A stretch of 64,000 bases of DNA from Alloalcanivorax mobilis (GCF_002864685.1 NZ_NMQZ01000001.1:248001-312000); one strand, 5' to 3'. Numbered from the stretch's first letter, positions 44,139 through 54,385 are shown. The notes: generated by a model not told the origin, from the letters alone. Numbers and translations: made by a program.

Positions 44139-44804
44139 TTACCAGGGCAGCACGCTGCCGTCCGAGTGCCAGAAGGTGCCGGTGTTATCCAGGTTGAGCT
44201 GGTCCATGCGCTCGAGCAGACGTTCGGCGGACTGTTCCGGGGTGAGATGACCGGTGTGGCCGGTCATGTCGGTTTTCACGTAACCGGGATGGAAAATGCC
44301 CACCGCCACGCCTTTCGCTTTCAGATCCAGAGCCAGGGACTTGCCGGCGGCATTGAGGGCGGCCTTGCTGATCCGATAGCCGTAGCGGCCGCCGGAGTCG
44401 TTGTCGTCAATGGAACCCATGCGCGAGGTCATCAGGCCCACCTTGCTGCCGTTGGCGAGGTTGCCGGTGAGCGCGATGGTAACGCGCAGTGGCCCCAGGG
44501 TGTTGACCTCGAACTGGGTGCGAATGCGGTCGTAGTCCATGTCGTCCAGGGTTTCGTCGCTCATGGTGCCGGCATTGTTATAGAGCGCGCCGATGGTGAC
44601 ACCCTCAAGCGCATTGCGCAGAGCCGCCATGTCCTGGTCCCGGCCCACGTCGATGCCTTCGATAATCTGTGTGTCGAGCCCTTTCAGCGCTGCCGAGGCT
44701 TGCCGACAGACGGCGATCACCTGATCGCCGCGCGCTTTCCAGGCGCGCGCCATTTCCAGCCCGATACCCCGGTTGGCGCCGGTGATTACCACGGTTTGAG
44801 TCAT
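44139..44804 (-). CDS. Short-chain dehydrogenase/reductase
   Basis: A 221-residue classical SDR with cofactor motif VVITGANRGIGLEMARAW, NNAG in LYNNAGTMSDE, and catalytic YGYRISKAALN (Tyr and Lys). GIFHPGYVKTDMTG is the usual C-terminal part; the family resembles CsgA/sniffer-like SDRs. GGAG before the ATG at 44804 favours that start over 44816. Its substrate is unknown. It lies upstream of, and divergent from, the peroxiredoxin gene. Confidence 0.9.
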   Translation of the reverse strand: MTQTVVITGANRGIGLEMARAWKARGDQVIAVCRQASAALKGLDTQIIEGIDVGRDQDMAALRNALEGVTIGALYNNAGTMSDETLDDMDYDRIRTQFEVNTLGPLRVTIALTGNLANGSKVGLMTSRMGSIDDNDSGGRYGYRISKAALNAAGKSLALDLKAKGVAVGIFHPGYVKTDMTGHTGHLTPEQSAERLLERMDQLNLDNTGTFWHSDGSVLPW

Positions 44805-45012
44805 CGCTGTCTCCATTCATTGCGTCTGCGTTGACGCAGAGATGGGGATGCCCGCCACCTCCCTCAACCGCCATGACGGAACATTGAAGCCTGGTGCCGG
44901 GGCAGGGGCGCAAGCCGCGCCAGCGGGAAGCCGGCGCCGGCGCGATCTGCTACATTGGAGGGCCTCGCCGCCCACCCGGGCGGTACCGATTGTTCGTCAG
45001 CAGGAGCCACAC

Positions 45013-45486
45013 ATGACCATAGCCGTAGGCGATAAAATCCCCGACGTTACCATCAAGACCAATGGCGATAAGGGCCCTCAGGATCTTGCCACCGGTGAGT
45101 TCTTCAAAGGCCGAAAGGTAGTGCTGTTCGCGGTGCCAGGCGCCTTCACGCCGGGTTGCTCCAACACCCATATGCCCGGGTTCGTGGTCAGCGCCGACGA
45201 CATTCTGGAAAAAGTGGATGCGATCGCCTGCATGGCGGTCAACGACGCCTTCGTGATGGACGCCTGGCAGCAGAATCAGAACGCCGAGAAAATCACCATG
45301 CTCGCCGACGGCAACGCCGAGTTCGCCAAGGCGCTGGGCCTGGAGCTGGACGCCACCGCTGGCTGCATGGGTATCCGCAGCAAGCGCTTCGCGCTGATCG
45401 CCAACGATGGCGTGGTGGAATACCTGGGCGTGGACGCCAAGGGCGTCGACCAGAGCAGCGCGGAAACCGTGCTTGAGCAGCTCTGA
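45013..45486 (+). CDS. Peroxiredoxin, Prx5 type
   Basis: A 157-residue thiol peroxidase with the peroxidatic site VPGAFTPGCSNTHMPGFV, typical of Prx5. Further Cys residues lie in AIACMAVND and TAGCMGIRSKR. It reduces H2O2 and organic peroxides with thioredoxin or glutathione. The frame is open from 44842, but AGGAG at 45002-45006 marks the ATG at 45013. A GST gene follows after 7 bases, so the two form a probable oxidative-stress operon. Confidence 0.94.
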   Translation: MTIAVGDKIPDVTIKTNGDKGPQDLATGEFFKGRKVVLFAVPGAFTPGCSNTHMPGFVVSADDILEKVDAIACMAVNDAFVMDAWQQNQNAEKITMLADGNAEFAKALGLELDATAGCMGIRSKRFALIANDGVVEYLGVDAKGVDQSSAETVLEQL

Positions 45487-45493
45487 GGCGCCA

Positions 45494-46111
45494 ATGAAAA
45501 TCTGGGGCCGGTTGGATTCCACCAACGTTAAAAAAGTGCTTTGGTGCGCCGATGAGCTGGCGCTGGACTATCAGCGCATCGACGTGGGCGGCCGCTTCGG
45601 CGGCCTGAACGAGCAGGATTACCGGGCGCTCAACCCCAATGGTCTGATCCCGTGTCTGCAAGACGGCGATCTGGTGCTGTGGGAGTCCAACGCCATGGTC
45701 CGTTATCTGAGCGCTCGTTATGGCGAGGGCCGCTTGTATGACGCCGACCCGGCGGCACGCGCGGTGGCGGACAAATGGATGGACTGGGCCACCTCGACCC
45801 TGGTGCCGCCTTACATAGCCTGGTTTATCAACCGGGTGCGCAAGGCGCCGCCGGAGCGTGATGACGAAGCCATGGAAAAGGGCCGCCAGACCCTGGCCCG
45901 GGCCCTGGCGGTGGCCGACCAGACGCTGGCCAGGCAGCCTTATCTGTCCGGTGACCGCTTCGCCATGGGCGATATTCCCCTCGGTTGTCTGGTTTATGCC
46001 TGGTTCGAGCTGGACATCGAGCGCCCCCCGATGCCCCATCTGGAAGCCTGGTACGGCCGGCTGCGCAAGCGGTCGGCCTACCGGGACCGGGTGATGATCC
46101 CGATCACCTGA
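45494..46111 (+). CDS. Glutathione S-transferase family protein
   Basis: The 205-residue protein has a thioredoxin-like N-terminal domain (MKIWGRLDSTNVKKVLWCADEL, LNPNGLIPCLQDGDLVLWESNAMVRYL) with the conserved cis-Pro and ES motif for glutathione binding, then the helical C-terminal domain (LSGDRFAMGDIPLGCLVYAW). Catalytic Ser/Thr near STN suggests a theta/beta-like class. It is coupled to the upstream peroxiredoxin gene. Confidence 0.92.
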   Translation: MKIWGRLDSTNVKKVLWCADELALDYQRIDVGGRFGGLNEQDYRALNPNGLIPCLQDGDLVLWESNAMVRYLSARYGEGRLYDADPAARAVADKWMDWATSTLVPPYIAWFINRVRKAPPERDDEAMEKGRQTLARALAVADQTLARQPYLSGDRFAMGDIPLGCLVYAWFELDIERPPMPHLEAWYGRLRKRSAYRDRVMIPIT

Positions 46112-46518
46112 GCCCGGCGGCGGCGTGCCACCGGGTCGCGCCGCCTTTGTTGTCGAGCCCTGTGCCGGCGACTTCGCCGGCGCGCGGCCCCATCCTGTTC
46201 TTGCGCGTTTGCACAATTTCCGTGTGAGCGACGCCACTTCAATAAAGTGCGCCAGTACACAAACCTCGAACTTTGCCCTTTCAGAACGTAAAAAATCACG
46301 AAATCGTTACACGGCGCACACAGAAGCTGCACTTATCGCCGCTTTTGAACCAGGCCGTAACATGACTTAAATCACGCTCTACATTTTTTCATAGCCATCC
46401 TTTGTACATTCAAAACGTTCACGGTTACCGGCTGTTTTTTTCCTGAGGGGGAAGGGGTAGCGCCCCCCGGTGCCGGCGAGACGAATTCCTTGAAAAATCT
46501 CTGTGAGAGGGTGGAAAA
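46112..46518. other. Intergenic region upstream of the repetitive lipoprotein
   Basis: These 407 bases hold no convincing gene. A perfect hairpin GCCGGCGA-CT-TCGCCGGC at 46164-46181 lies about 50 bases after the GST stop and may end that transcript. From about 46200 the sequence becomes AT-rich compared with the rest of the window, which suggests regulatory DNA for the lipoprotein. A long leader of about 140 bases would precede its ATG. Confidence 0.5.
46345..46372 (+). promoter_or_regulatory. Candidate promoter of the repetitive lipoprotein
   Basis: TTGAAC (46345-46350) and TTAAAT (46367-46372) are separated by 16 bases. Both match the sigma-70 consensus at four of six positions. The site is a prediction only. 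Confidence 0.35.
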
Positions 46519-48528
46519 ATGATCACGTCCCTGGCAAGAAGCCTGCTTATGCTGATGATGGTCGCCGTACTGGCGGCTTGTGGTGGCGGTGGGGGAGGCT
46601 CCGGCGGTGGTGGGGATACCCCCAACAATCCGGACAACCCGAGCAATCCCAATAACCCGGACAATCCGGATGATCCGGATGACGGCGGCAACAACCCGGA
46701 TAACCCGGGCAACCCGGACGATCCCGATAACGGCGGCGATCCGGATGACGGCATGACCGATGAGGAAGAAGCCAAGGTGGTCAGCCTGATTGACACTCAG
46801 AACCATTTCACCTTGTCGGTGTGTCCGGAAGTTGCCGGCCTGCCCAGCGAAGGTCTGCTGGCGCCGATCGATGTGCTGGCTTGCGAAAATGAAGCGCTAC
46901 AGAATATCTCCCTGGGCAACGACAATATCCTCGGCTTATTGTGTGCCGATACCGTGGCGGACACCGATACCTCCCTGGTGGGAAGCGCTACCAAACCTGA
47001 ATTCCTGACCGCTTGCGTAAAAGAGAGCGGCGTTTACTTGAAAGACACGCTCACCGGTTTGCTGGACGGCAGCGCTCCCTTGGCTCAACAGCTTTGCCCT
47101 GACTCGGATAATCCCGTTACCTGCCTGGTCGATGTACTGAAGTCCACCCCCGATACGGTCCAGGGTGCGCTGTCGCTGCTAGGTTGCGACGATGCCACCA
47201 ACCCGCAGGTGTGCCTCAGCGGCGTGGCGCAAAGTCTGACCAGCGGTGAATTGCTGATCTCCACCAGCAACACCTTGACCGGCGCGCTGTGCCCGGTCAC
47301 TTCCACCAACGGTTTCGAGCCGCAAGCCTGCCTGAATGAAATCATCGGTGGCGTGACTACTATTCTGGACCCCGGCGCGATCACGGTTCCCGGTTTGGGT
47401 GAGATCTGCAGTGAAGACACCAACCCGCTGCAATGTCTGCTGAGCGCTGGCGGCCTGCTGGCGCCGGTGACCGACGCACTGGGTGGCGTGCCGGTGGTGG
47501 GCGACCTGGTCGACAGCCTGCTGGCGGGCCTGCAAGACCCCACCAACGTGGACCTGCTGGAAACCCTGCCGGAACTGTTGGCCGGTATTCCGGTGCTCGG
47601 TGATCTGATCGGCGGTGCCTTGGAAGGCGGCGAAGGCGACGACGCCAACCCGCTGTTCGCCCTGCTCGGCCAGCTGCAAGGCCTGCCCGAAATGGTCGCG
47701 GAAATCCCCGTGCTCGGCGACCTGCTCAACGGCCTGGCCGGCGGCGACACCGGCGGCCTGCCGCTGGACGCCCTGGATCTGGAATCCCTGCTGGGCGGCT
47801 TGTCCGGCGGTCAGCTTGACCAGGTCAACGAAGTGCTTGAGCAAGTGCCGGTTCTTGGCCCGCTGGTCAATCAGTTGCTTGGCGCGGTGGCCTGCGAATC
47901 CGAAAACCCGCTGGACTGCCTGACTTCCGCCAGCGATCAACTGGGTGACTTCAGCGAACTGCTGGGCGAAGTGCCGGTGCTGGGCGACCTGCTCAACCCA
48001 TTGTTGGAAACCCTGCTGGGCGCGGTCCCCGGTGGTGACGGTGGCGACGGCGCTGACCCGCTGGCGACCCTGACCGACGCGCTGGAGAACATTCCGGTGG
48101 CCGGTGACCTGCTCAACCAGGTGCTGGGTACACTGCTGGGCGGCGAAGGCGGCGTGGACCCGAGCAACCCTGGCGATCTGCTCAGCCCGGCCACCGACCT
48201 GCTCGGTCAGGTGCCGGTGCTCGGTGATCTGGTCAACAGCCTGCTGGGTGGTCTGCTGGACGGCGGTGCCCTGGAAGGCGAAGCGGGCCTGGATAATCTG
48301 CTCGGCGGCGTGCTCGGCGAGAACGGTGCTCTGGTGCCGGCGTTGGGCGATCTGCTGGGTCAGATCCCTGGGCTGGGTGAGCCGCTGGTGGGCTTGATCG
48401 ATACCCTGGCCGGCGATGACGGCGTGCTCAAGCAGATTCTTAACCCGATTGCCGACGTTCTCGAAGGCATCCCCGGGCTGGGTGATCTGTTGGGTGGCCT
48501 GCTGGACGGCCTGTTCGGCTGGACCTGA
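46519..48528 (+). CDS. Large acidic lipoprotein with VLGDLLN-type repeats
   Basis: The 669-residue protein has a lipoprotein signal (lipobox AVLAAC, Cys21), a glycine run, then an Asn/Pro/Asp-rich linker to about residue 80 made of NPDNP/DDPD repeats. Residues 85-330 contain short Cys pairs, such as CPDSDNPVTC, CDDATNPQVC, CSEDTNPLQC and later CESENPLDC, probably disulfide loops. From about 320 to the end the unit (I/V)PVLGDLLNxLLG recurs roughly a dozen times, separated by Gly/Asp-rich turns. Lys and Arg are almost absent. I do not know its function; a secreted or surface matrix, adhesion or calcium-binding role is a guess. Confidence 0.85.
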   Translation: MITSLARSLLMLMMVAVLAACGGGGGGSGGGGDTPNNPDNPSNPNNPDNPDDPDDGGNNPDNPGNPDDPDNGGDPDDGMTDEEEAKVVSLIDTQNHFTLSVCPEVAGLPSEGLLAPIDVLACENEALQNISLGNDNILGLLCADTVADTDTSLVGSATKPEFLTACVKESGVYLKDTLTGLLDGSAPLAQQLCPDSDNPVTCLVDVLKSTPDTVQGALSLLGCDDATNPQVCLSGVAQSLTSGELLISTSNTLTGALCPVTSTNGFEPQACLNEIIGGVTTILDPGAITVPGLGEICSEDTNPLQCLLSAGGLLAPVTDALGGVPVVGDLVDSLLAGLQDPTNVDLLETLPELLAGIPVLGDLIGGALEGGEGDDANPLFALLGQLQGLPEMVAEIPVLGDLLNGLAGGDTGGLPLDALDLESLLGGLSGGQLDQVNEVLEQVPVLGPLVNQLLGAVACESENPLDCLTSASDQLGDFSELLGEVPVLGDLLNPLLETLLGAVPGGDGGDGADPLATLTDALENIPVAGDLLNQVLGTLLGGEGGVDPSNPGDLLSPATDLLGQVPVLGDLVNSLLGGLLDGGALEGEAGLDNLLGGVLGENGALVPALGDLLGQIPGLGEPLVGLIDTLAGDDGVLKQILNPIADVLEGIPGLGDLLGGLLDGLFGWT

Positions 48529-48551
48529 GCCCCACGGTCAAACCGGCAATA

Positions 48552-48579
48552 AAAACGCCCCGGCTTGCCGGGGCGTTTT
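48552..48579. terminator. Bidirectional intrinsic terminator
   Basis: AAAACGCCCCGGC-TT-GCCGGGGCGTTTT forms a perfect stem with A-run and T-run on both sides. It lies between the convergent lipoprotein gene and TPP enzyme gene and should stop both. Confidence 0.92.
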
Positions 48580-48592
48580 ACGTTGCGGCGCG

Positions 48593-50374
48593 TTAGCGTT
48601 TCAGATACTTCGCCGCCATCGCTTTCAGCGACTGGCGGATTTCCGCGCCGGCTTCCGGGTCGCCTTTGAGAATGGAGCCCAGGTAACCTTTCACCTGATC
48701 CAGCTCCAGGTGGGTGGGCAGGGGCGGCACATTGGGGTCCACCACCGCATTGATCACCACCGGCCGGTCCGCCGCCAGGGCCTGATCCCACACCGGGCCC
48801 ACCTGATCCGGGTGATCCACGCGCAAGCCACGCAAGCCGAGCATTTCCGCGTAGCGGTCGTAGTCGAAATCGGGCAGCGCCTGCGAGGTCTCGAACTTCG
48901 GGTCTCCTTCCATGACCCGCTGCTCCCAGGTCACTTGATTCAGATCGCCGTTGTTGAGCACCAGTACGATCAGCGTCGGGTTGCTCCATTGGCGCCAGTA
49001 ATGGGCCACGGTGATCAGGCCATTGTTGCCGATCATCTGCATGGCGCCGTCACCGACCAGGGCGATCACCGGCTTGTCCGGGGCCGCGAACTTGGCGGCC
49101 AGCGCATAGGGGATGCCGTTGCCCATGGACGCGTGGCCGCCGGAGGTGGAGCCGATGGCGTGGCCGCCAACTTTCAGAAAACGGGAATACCAGTCGGTGG
49201 CGGTGCCGACATCCGCGGCCAGGCGTACGCCCTCGGGCAGGCGTGGCGAGAGCTCCCAGAACAGCTTCTGCGGATTCAGCGGCTCGGCGCTGGTGTTGGC
49301 GCGCGCTTCCAGCGTTTCCCACCAGTCGCGGACACGGCCCTCCAGCGTTTCCCGCCAGCTTCGTTCTGGTTTACGGGTTACCCGTTCCAGCAATGCCTGC
49401 AGGGTGGGTTTGGCGTGGCCGTGCAGGTTGACCTCGTTGGGAAAGCGCAGGCCCAGATTGGCGGCGTCCACATCGATCTGCACCCCTTTCGCCTGGTCGC
49501 AGGCGGGCAGAAACTCGGCGTAGGGGAAGCTGGTGCCCACCATCAACAGGGTGTCGCAATGCCGCATCATGTAATCGCTGGGTTCGGTGCCGAGCAAACC
49601 GATGCCGCCGGTCACCCCGGGGGCGTCGTCGGCGATCATGGTCTTGGCCAACACCGCTTTGGCGACGCCGGCGCCGAGGGCGTCGGCCAGTTCCAGCAGT
49701 TGCGGCACCGCGTCCTGGACGCCGGCGCCGGCCAGAATCGCCACCTTGTCGCCCTGGTCGAGTAGCCGCGCGGCGGCGTCCAGATCGGCGCTCTTGGGAA
49801 GGCGCTCGGAGGCACGATAGCCGGTGCCCGACCAGGTCGAGCCGTGGCCGGCCGGCGGCTGGGCCGTGGCGGCGTCCTGCAGGTCGTTGGGCACGATCAC
49901 ACGGGTCACGGTGCGCTCCGCTTCGGCGATGCGCAGCGCCCGATCAACGACATGGCGGGTCTGCTCCGGCGCCATCAGCGTCTGCACGTAGCCGGCGACG
50001 TCCTGGCACAGGCTTTCCAGGTTCGCCTCTTGCTGGAAATCCGAACCCAGACTGACGCGCGCCTGTTGGCCGAGAATCGCGACCACCGGCATGTGGTCCT
50101 TGGCGGCGTCGTACAGACCATTGAGAGCGTGAACCGCCCCCGGACCGGAGGTGGCGACCACCACCCCGGTTTCGCCGGTGTATTTGGCATGGCCGCTGGC
50201 CATGAAAGCCGCCAGCTCCTCATGGCGCGGTTGCACCAGGGTGATTTTGTCCTCGGCGCGGCGCAGCGCGCTCATCACGCCGTTGATGCCGTCGCCGGAG
50301 TAGCCGTAAACGCGCTGAATGCCCCACTGGTGCAGGCGCTCGACGATGAAATCTCCTACCGTTTGGGTGCTCAT
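48593..50374 (-). CDS. Thiamine-diphosphate-dependent enzyme, pyruvate oxidase (PoxB)-like
   Basis: A 593-residue enzyme with the three-domain TPP fold: an N-terminal Pyr domain (YGYSGDGINGVMSALRR, catalytic Glu in PRHEELAAFMASGHAKYTG), a middle domain (DKVAILAGAGVQDAV) and a C-terminal PP domain with metal-TPP motif GDGAMQMIGNNGLITVAHY followed by LNNGDLN. It resembles pyruvate dehydrogenase (quinone)/PoxB, but the C-terminal membrane-binding peptide of PoxB is not evident. An AAGGAGG site precedes the ATG. The upstream aminotransferase gene is 24 bases away. Confidence 0.88.
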   Translation of the reverse strand: MSTQTVGDFIVERLHQWGIQRVYGYSGDGINGVMSALRRAEDKITLVQPRHEELAAFMASGHAKYTGETGVVVATSGPGAVHALNGLYDAAKDHMPVVAILGQQARVSLGSDFQQEANLESLCQDVAGYVQTLMAPEQTRHVVDRALRIAEAERTVTRVIVPNDLQDAATAQPPAGHGSTWSGTGYRASERLPKSADLDAAARLLDQGDKVAILAGAGVQDAVPQLLELADALGAGVAKAVLAKTMIADDAPGVTGGIGLLGTEPSDYMMRHCDTLLMVGTSFPYAEFLPACDQAKGVQIDVDAANLGLRFPNEVNLHGHAKPTLQALLERVTRKPERSWRETLEGRVRDWWETLEARANTSAEPLNPQKLFWELSPRLPEGVRLAADVGTATDWYSRFLKVGGHAIGSTSGGHASMGNGIPYALAAKFAAPDKPVIALVGDGAMQMIGNNGLITVAHYWRQWSNPTLIVLVLNNGDLNQVTWEQRVMEGDPKFETSQALPDFDYDRYAEMLGLRGLRVDHPDQVGPVWDQALAADRPVVINAVVDPNVPPLPTHLELDQVKGYLGSILKGDPEAGAEIRQSLKAMAAKYLKR

Positions 50375-50398
50375 GATTCCTCCTTGAACAGGGCTGAT

Positions 50399-51577
50399 TC
50401 AGCCGATGAACCGGCGCAACCGTTGCAGGCCGGTGTCGATGGTCTCGCGACTGGCGGCGAAGGAAATACGCAGCCGCCCGGGGGCGCCGAAGCCGCTGCC
50501 GGGCACCACCGCCACGCCGGCCTCGTGCAGCAGCCGTTCGGCCAATTGCTGGTCGTCCTGCAGATCGGTGCGCCGCTCAATCAACGCCCGGGCATCGGCA
50601 AAGGCGTAAAAAGTGCCGTCCGAAACCGGGCATTCAATGCCTTTCAGGGCGTTCAGGGCCGGTACGATGTGATCGTGACGGCGCTTGTATTCGCGCACCA
50701 TCTCGCGCACCGGGCGCTGATCTCCGCTCAGCGCGGCGTGCGCGGCGTGCTGGCTGATCGAAGCGGTGCCGGCGGTACTCTGGCCCTGCACCTTTTTTAT
50801 CCGTGCGATTGCCTCCGCCGGGCCGCCGACAAAGCCAACCCGCCAGCCGGTCATGGCGTAGGCCTTGGAAACGCCATTGACCACGAAGCAGCGCTCAGCC
50901 AGGTCCGGTGCCACGTTGAGAAGGTTACGAAACGGCGCCGGGCCCCAATTCAGATGTTCATAGATTTCATCGCTGACAATGCACAGGCGAGAATGCTGGC
51001 GCAGCAGATCGGCGATGTCGGCCAGCTCGCTGTCACGGTAAACGCGACCGGTGGGGTTGTTCGGGCTGTTCAGAAAAACCAGCCGGGTGCGGGCGGTGAT
51101 CGCAGCCTGCAGGCGCTCGGCGGTGAGCGTATAACCTTCTTCGGCGGGGGCGTCCACGTACACGGGATCGGCGCCGGCCAGCATCACCTGGGCCGGATAG
51201 GTCACCCAATACGGGCGCGGCACCAGGGCTTCGTCGCCGGGCTGCAGCAGGGTCTGGCAGATGTTATAGAGCGCTTGCTTGGCGCCGCAGCTCACCAGGA
51301 TCTCGTCGCTATCAAAAGCCAGGTCGTTATCGCGTCGGAATTTGTCGCGCACCGCCTGCTTCAGGGCGGGGTAGCCGTCCACGGCGGTGTAGTGGGTGTA
51401 ACCTTCATCAATGGCGCGGTGAGCGGCGCGTTTGATCGCCTCCGGGGTATCGAAATCCGGCTCTCCGGCACCCAGCCGCGCCACCGAGCCGTCGCCGTTC
51501 TGGAGCGCCGCCGCCTCGGCATTGATCTTCAGCGTCAGCGATGGCTGGATCCGTTCCACCCTTTGCGCGTAAATCAT
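50399..51577 (-). CDS. Class I/II aminotransferase (aspartate aminotransferase type)
   Basis: The 392-residue PLP enzyme has LGAGEPDFDTPEAIKRAA, NSPNNPTGRVY, VSDEIYEHL and the PLP Lys in VNGVSKAYAMTGWRVGF. The final GAPGRLRISFAAS contains the substrate-carboxylate Arg. These are features of subgroup I-gamma aspartate/prephenate aminotransferases. GGAGG precedes the ATG. It probably shares an operon with the TPP enzyme gene, although a metabolic link is not obvious. Confidence 0.9.
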   Translation of the reverse strand: MIYAQRVERIQPSLTLKINAEAAALQNGDGSVARLGAGEPDFDTPEAIKRAAHRAIDEGYTHYTAVDGYPALKQAVRDKFRRDNDLAFDSDEILVSCGAKQALYNICQTLLQPGDEALVPRPYWVTYPAQVMLAGADPVYVDAPAEEGYTLTAERLQAAITARTRLVFLNSPNNPTGRVYRDSELADIADLLRQHSRLCIVSDEIYEHLNWGPAPFRNLLNVAPDLAERCFVVNGVSKAYAMTGWRVGFVGGPAEAIARIKKVQGQSTAGTASISQHAAHAALSGDQRPVREMVREYKRRHDHIVPALNALKGIECPVSDGTFYAFADARALIERRTDLQDDQQLAERLLHEAGVAVVPGSGFGAPGRLRISFAASRETIDTGLQRLRRFIG

Positions 51578-51678
51578 GGGGCCTCCGTGTTGCTGGCGGG
51601 GCCTACCATGAGTACGCCTGATCGGTGCATGAAAACACCGGTTTGATTAAAAAAGGTGTAAAAGCAGTGTCAGGCGCC

Positions 51679-52020
51679 CTAGCGAAGGCGGTCGGGTTCG
51701 TCCACGAATCGGTGCGGCGGCAGGGTGACCCGCTCCACGCGCTCACCCAGCAGCAGCGTTTCGCCGCGGTAGCGCTCGCCGCCGGTGACGGTGAATTCGA
51801 ACTCGTAAACGCGCCATAGACGCAGCTTCCCCTGGTTGTCCCGGCGCAGCCGCAGGCGTTTCAGGCCAACGGTTTCGTCCAGCAGCATGACGTCCTCGCG
51901 TTCGCAATAGCGGCGGGTAACGCGCAGGGCGGTCTCGCGGATGCGCTGCGAGCGCCAGAACAACGCGGCACCCAGCACCAGCGCGGCAAGCAGCAGCAGA
52001 TCGGTCAGGTCGAGATTCAA
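51679..52020 (-). CDS. DUF3301 membrane protein
   Basis: A 113-residue protein with an N-terminal membrane helix (LDLTDLLLLAALVLGAALFWRSQ) followed by a cytoplasmic part: YCEREDVMLLDETVGLKRLRLRRDNQGKLRLWRVYEFEF, then GERYRGETLLLGERVERVTLPPH. This matches DUF3301, common in gammaproteobacteria and of unknown role. The start appears to be TTG, with GGGGA 6 bases ahead. Confidence 0.85.
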   Translation of the reverse strand: MNLDLTDLLLLAALVLGAALFWRSQRIRETALRVTRRYCEREDVMLLDETVGLKRLRLRRDNQGKLRLWRVYEFEFTVTGGERYRGETLLLGERVERVTLPPHRFVDEPDRLR

Positions 52021-52153
52021 AGCGATTCCCCAGGGTCACGGCAGCGCCCATGGTACGAAGCTGGCGCCATGAAGGGAATGGCGGGGTGGGCGGCGTGGTT
52101 GGGCCGGCGTAGCATGGAGGGGGACCCGCCTGGCCCGCAATCCGGAGCAAACG

Positions 52154-52405
52154 ATGGGCTCAATCTGGAAACGCCGATGGCGCGACTGGTGGCGGCGCTT
52201 TCCCCGGCGCCCGGCCAAACAGCCGCCGAAGGAACCGCCGCCACAGCTTGGCGACAGCGCCGCCGCCCACGCCGGCGACGACCCGGAGCCGCTGCACCGT
52301 GGTCGACGCCGCTTAAAAGAAAGTTACACCAATCATTGGGACCTGGATTATCTACCTCGTGATGAGGTGGAAAAAATCGTCACGGATCTCAATAAGAAGC
52401 GCTAA
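52154..52405 (+). CDS. Small basic conserved-type hypothetical protein
   Basis: An 83-residue protein with a strongly basic, Trp/Arg-rich N-terminus (SIWKRRWRDWWRRFPRRP), a Pro-rich linker and a C-terminus ESYTNHWDLDYLPRDEVEKIV. GGAG lies 6 bases before the ATG. The amphipathic basic start may bind membrane or nucleic acid. I do not recognise a family. Confidence 0.6.
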   Translation: MGSIWKRRWRDWWRRFPRRPAKQPPKEPPPQLGDSAAAHAGDDPEPLHRGRRRLKESYTNHWDLDYLPRDEVEKIVTDLNKKR

Positions 52406-52476
52406 GTCGGTGTCAGTGACAAGCCCGGCCCGCCGCGACATCCGTCGGGCCGGCTTGCCGTGTTCAACGCCGGCAC

Positions 52477-53234
52477 TCAACTCTTCAACCGATAACCGGT
52501 TTTGAAGATCCACCATACCGTGCTCAAGCACAGCAACATGAACAGCACCGTCATGCCCAGGCTGATGCCGATGCTGACGTCGGCGATGCCGTAAAAGCTC
52601 CAGCGAAAGCCGCTGATCAAGTACACCACCGGATTAAACAAGGTCACCGTTTGCCACGCTGGTGGCAGCATATCCACGGAATAGAAGGTGCCGCCAAGGA
52701 ACGTCAGCGGCGTCACGATCATCATCGGAATGATCTGCAGCTTTTCAAAGCCATCCGCCCAGACGCCGATAATAAAACCGAACAGGCTGAAGGTGACGGC
52801 GGTCAGCACCAGAAAGCCCACCATCCACAGCGGATGGGCTATATGGAATTCCACGAACAACCGTGAGGTGGCGAGAATCAACAAGCCGAGAACCACCGAT
52901 TTGCTGGCCGCCGCGCCGACATAGCCGAGCACGATTTCCACATAGGAGATCGGGGCGGAGAGCACCTCGTAGATGGTGCCGGAAAACTTCGGCATATAGA
53001 TGCCGAACGAGGCGTTGGAAATACTTTCGTTGAGCAGCATCAGCATGATCAGGCCGGGAATGATAAAGGCGCCGTAGCTGATGCCATTGATTTCCACCAT
53101 GCGCGAGCCGATGGCGGAACCGAACACTACGAAATACAGCGAGGTGGAAATCACCGGCGAGGCGATGCTCTGCATCAGCGTGCGCCAGGTGCGCGCCATT
53201 TCGAACAGGTAGATCGCACGGATCGCGTGAAAAT

Positions 53235-53238
<4 letters not shown>
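52477..53238 (-). CDS. yadH: ABC-2 type exporter permease (YadH-like)
   Basis: The 253-residue permease has six helices. Conserved blocks include [62 protein letters not shown], and [34 protein letters not shown]. This is the YadH pattern. It overlaps the ATPase gene by 4 bases. With YadG it forms an exporter whose substrate is unknown. Confidence 0.92.
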
Positions 53239-54188
<950 letters not shown>

Positions 54189-54344
54189 GGCGGCTCCTTG
54201 CTGCGTCGGAAACGGTGTGATTGGGTCGGGGAGGTAGTCGACCGGGGTCGGGCTGTTTCGACCCGGCCCCGATGATACTACGGCGAACGTTTAACCGGGG
54301 TGGCGATTGGATTCTTTAATCACGGTTGCCATGCCCGCGCCGGC

Positions 54345-54375
54345 AGTGTAAAACCTCAACTAAACTTGAGGTCAA
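54345..54375 (-). promoter_or_regulatory. SoxR box within a 19-bp-spaced promoter facing yadGH
   Basis: CCTCAACTAAACTTGAGG (54354-54371) matches the SoxR operator except at one central pair. On the minus strand it sits between TTGACC (54375-54370) and TACACT (54350-54345) with a 19-base spacer, the over-long spacing activated by MerR-family regulators. The promoter reads toward the ABC exporter; soxR itself starts 15 bases after the box on the other strand. Confidence 0.85.
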
Positions 54376-54385
54376 AGAGTGGCGC

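Noticed and set aside
48416-49765. Plus-strand frame of 449 codons opposite the TPP enzyme
   Set aside because: It is antisense to a gene with clear TPP motifs, crosses a strong terminator and has a non-natural composition.
49844-51646. Plus-strand frame of 600 codons across the aminotransferase and TPP genes
   Set aside because: It is a GC-rich shadow frame that spans two well-supported genes on the other strand.
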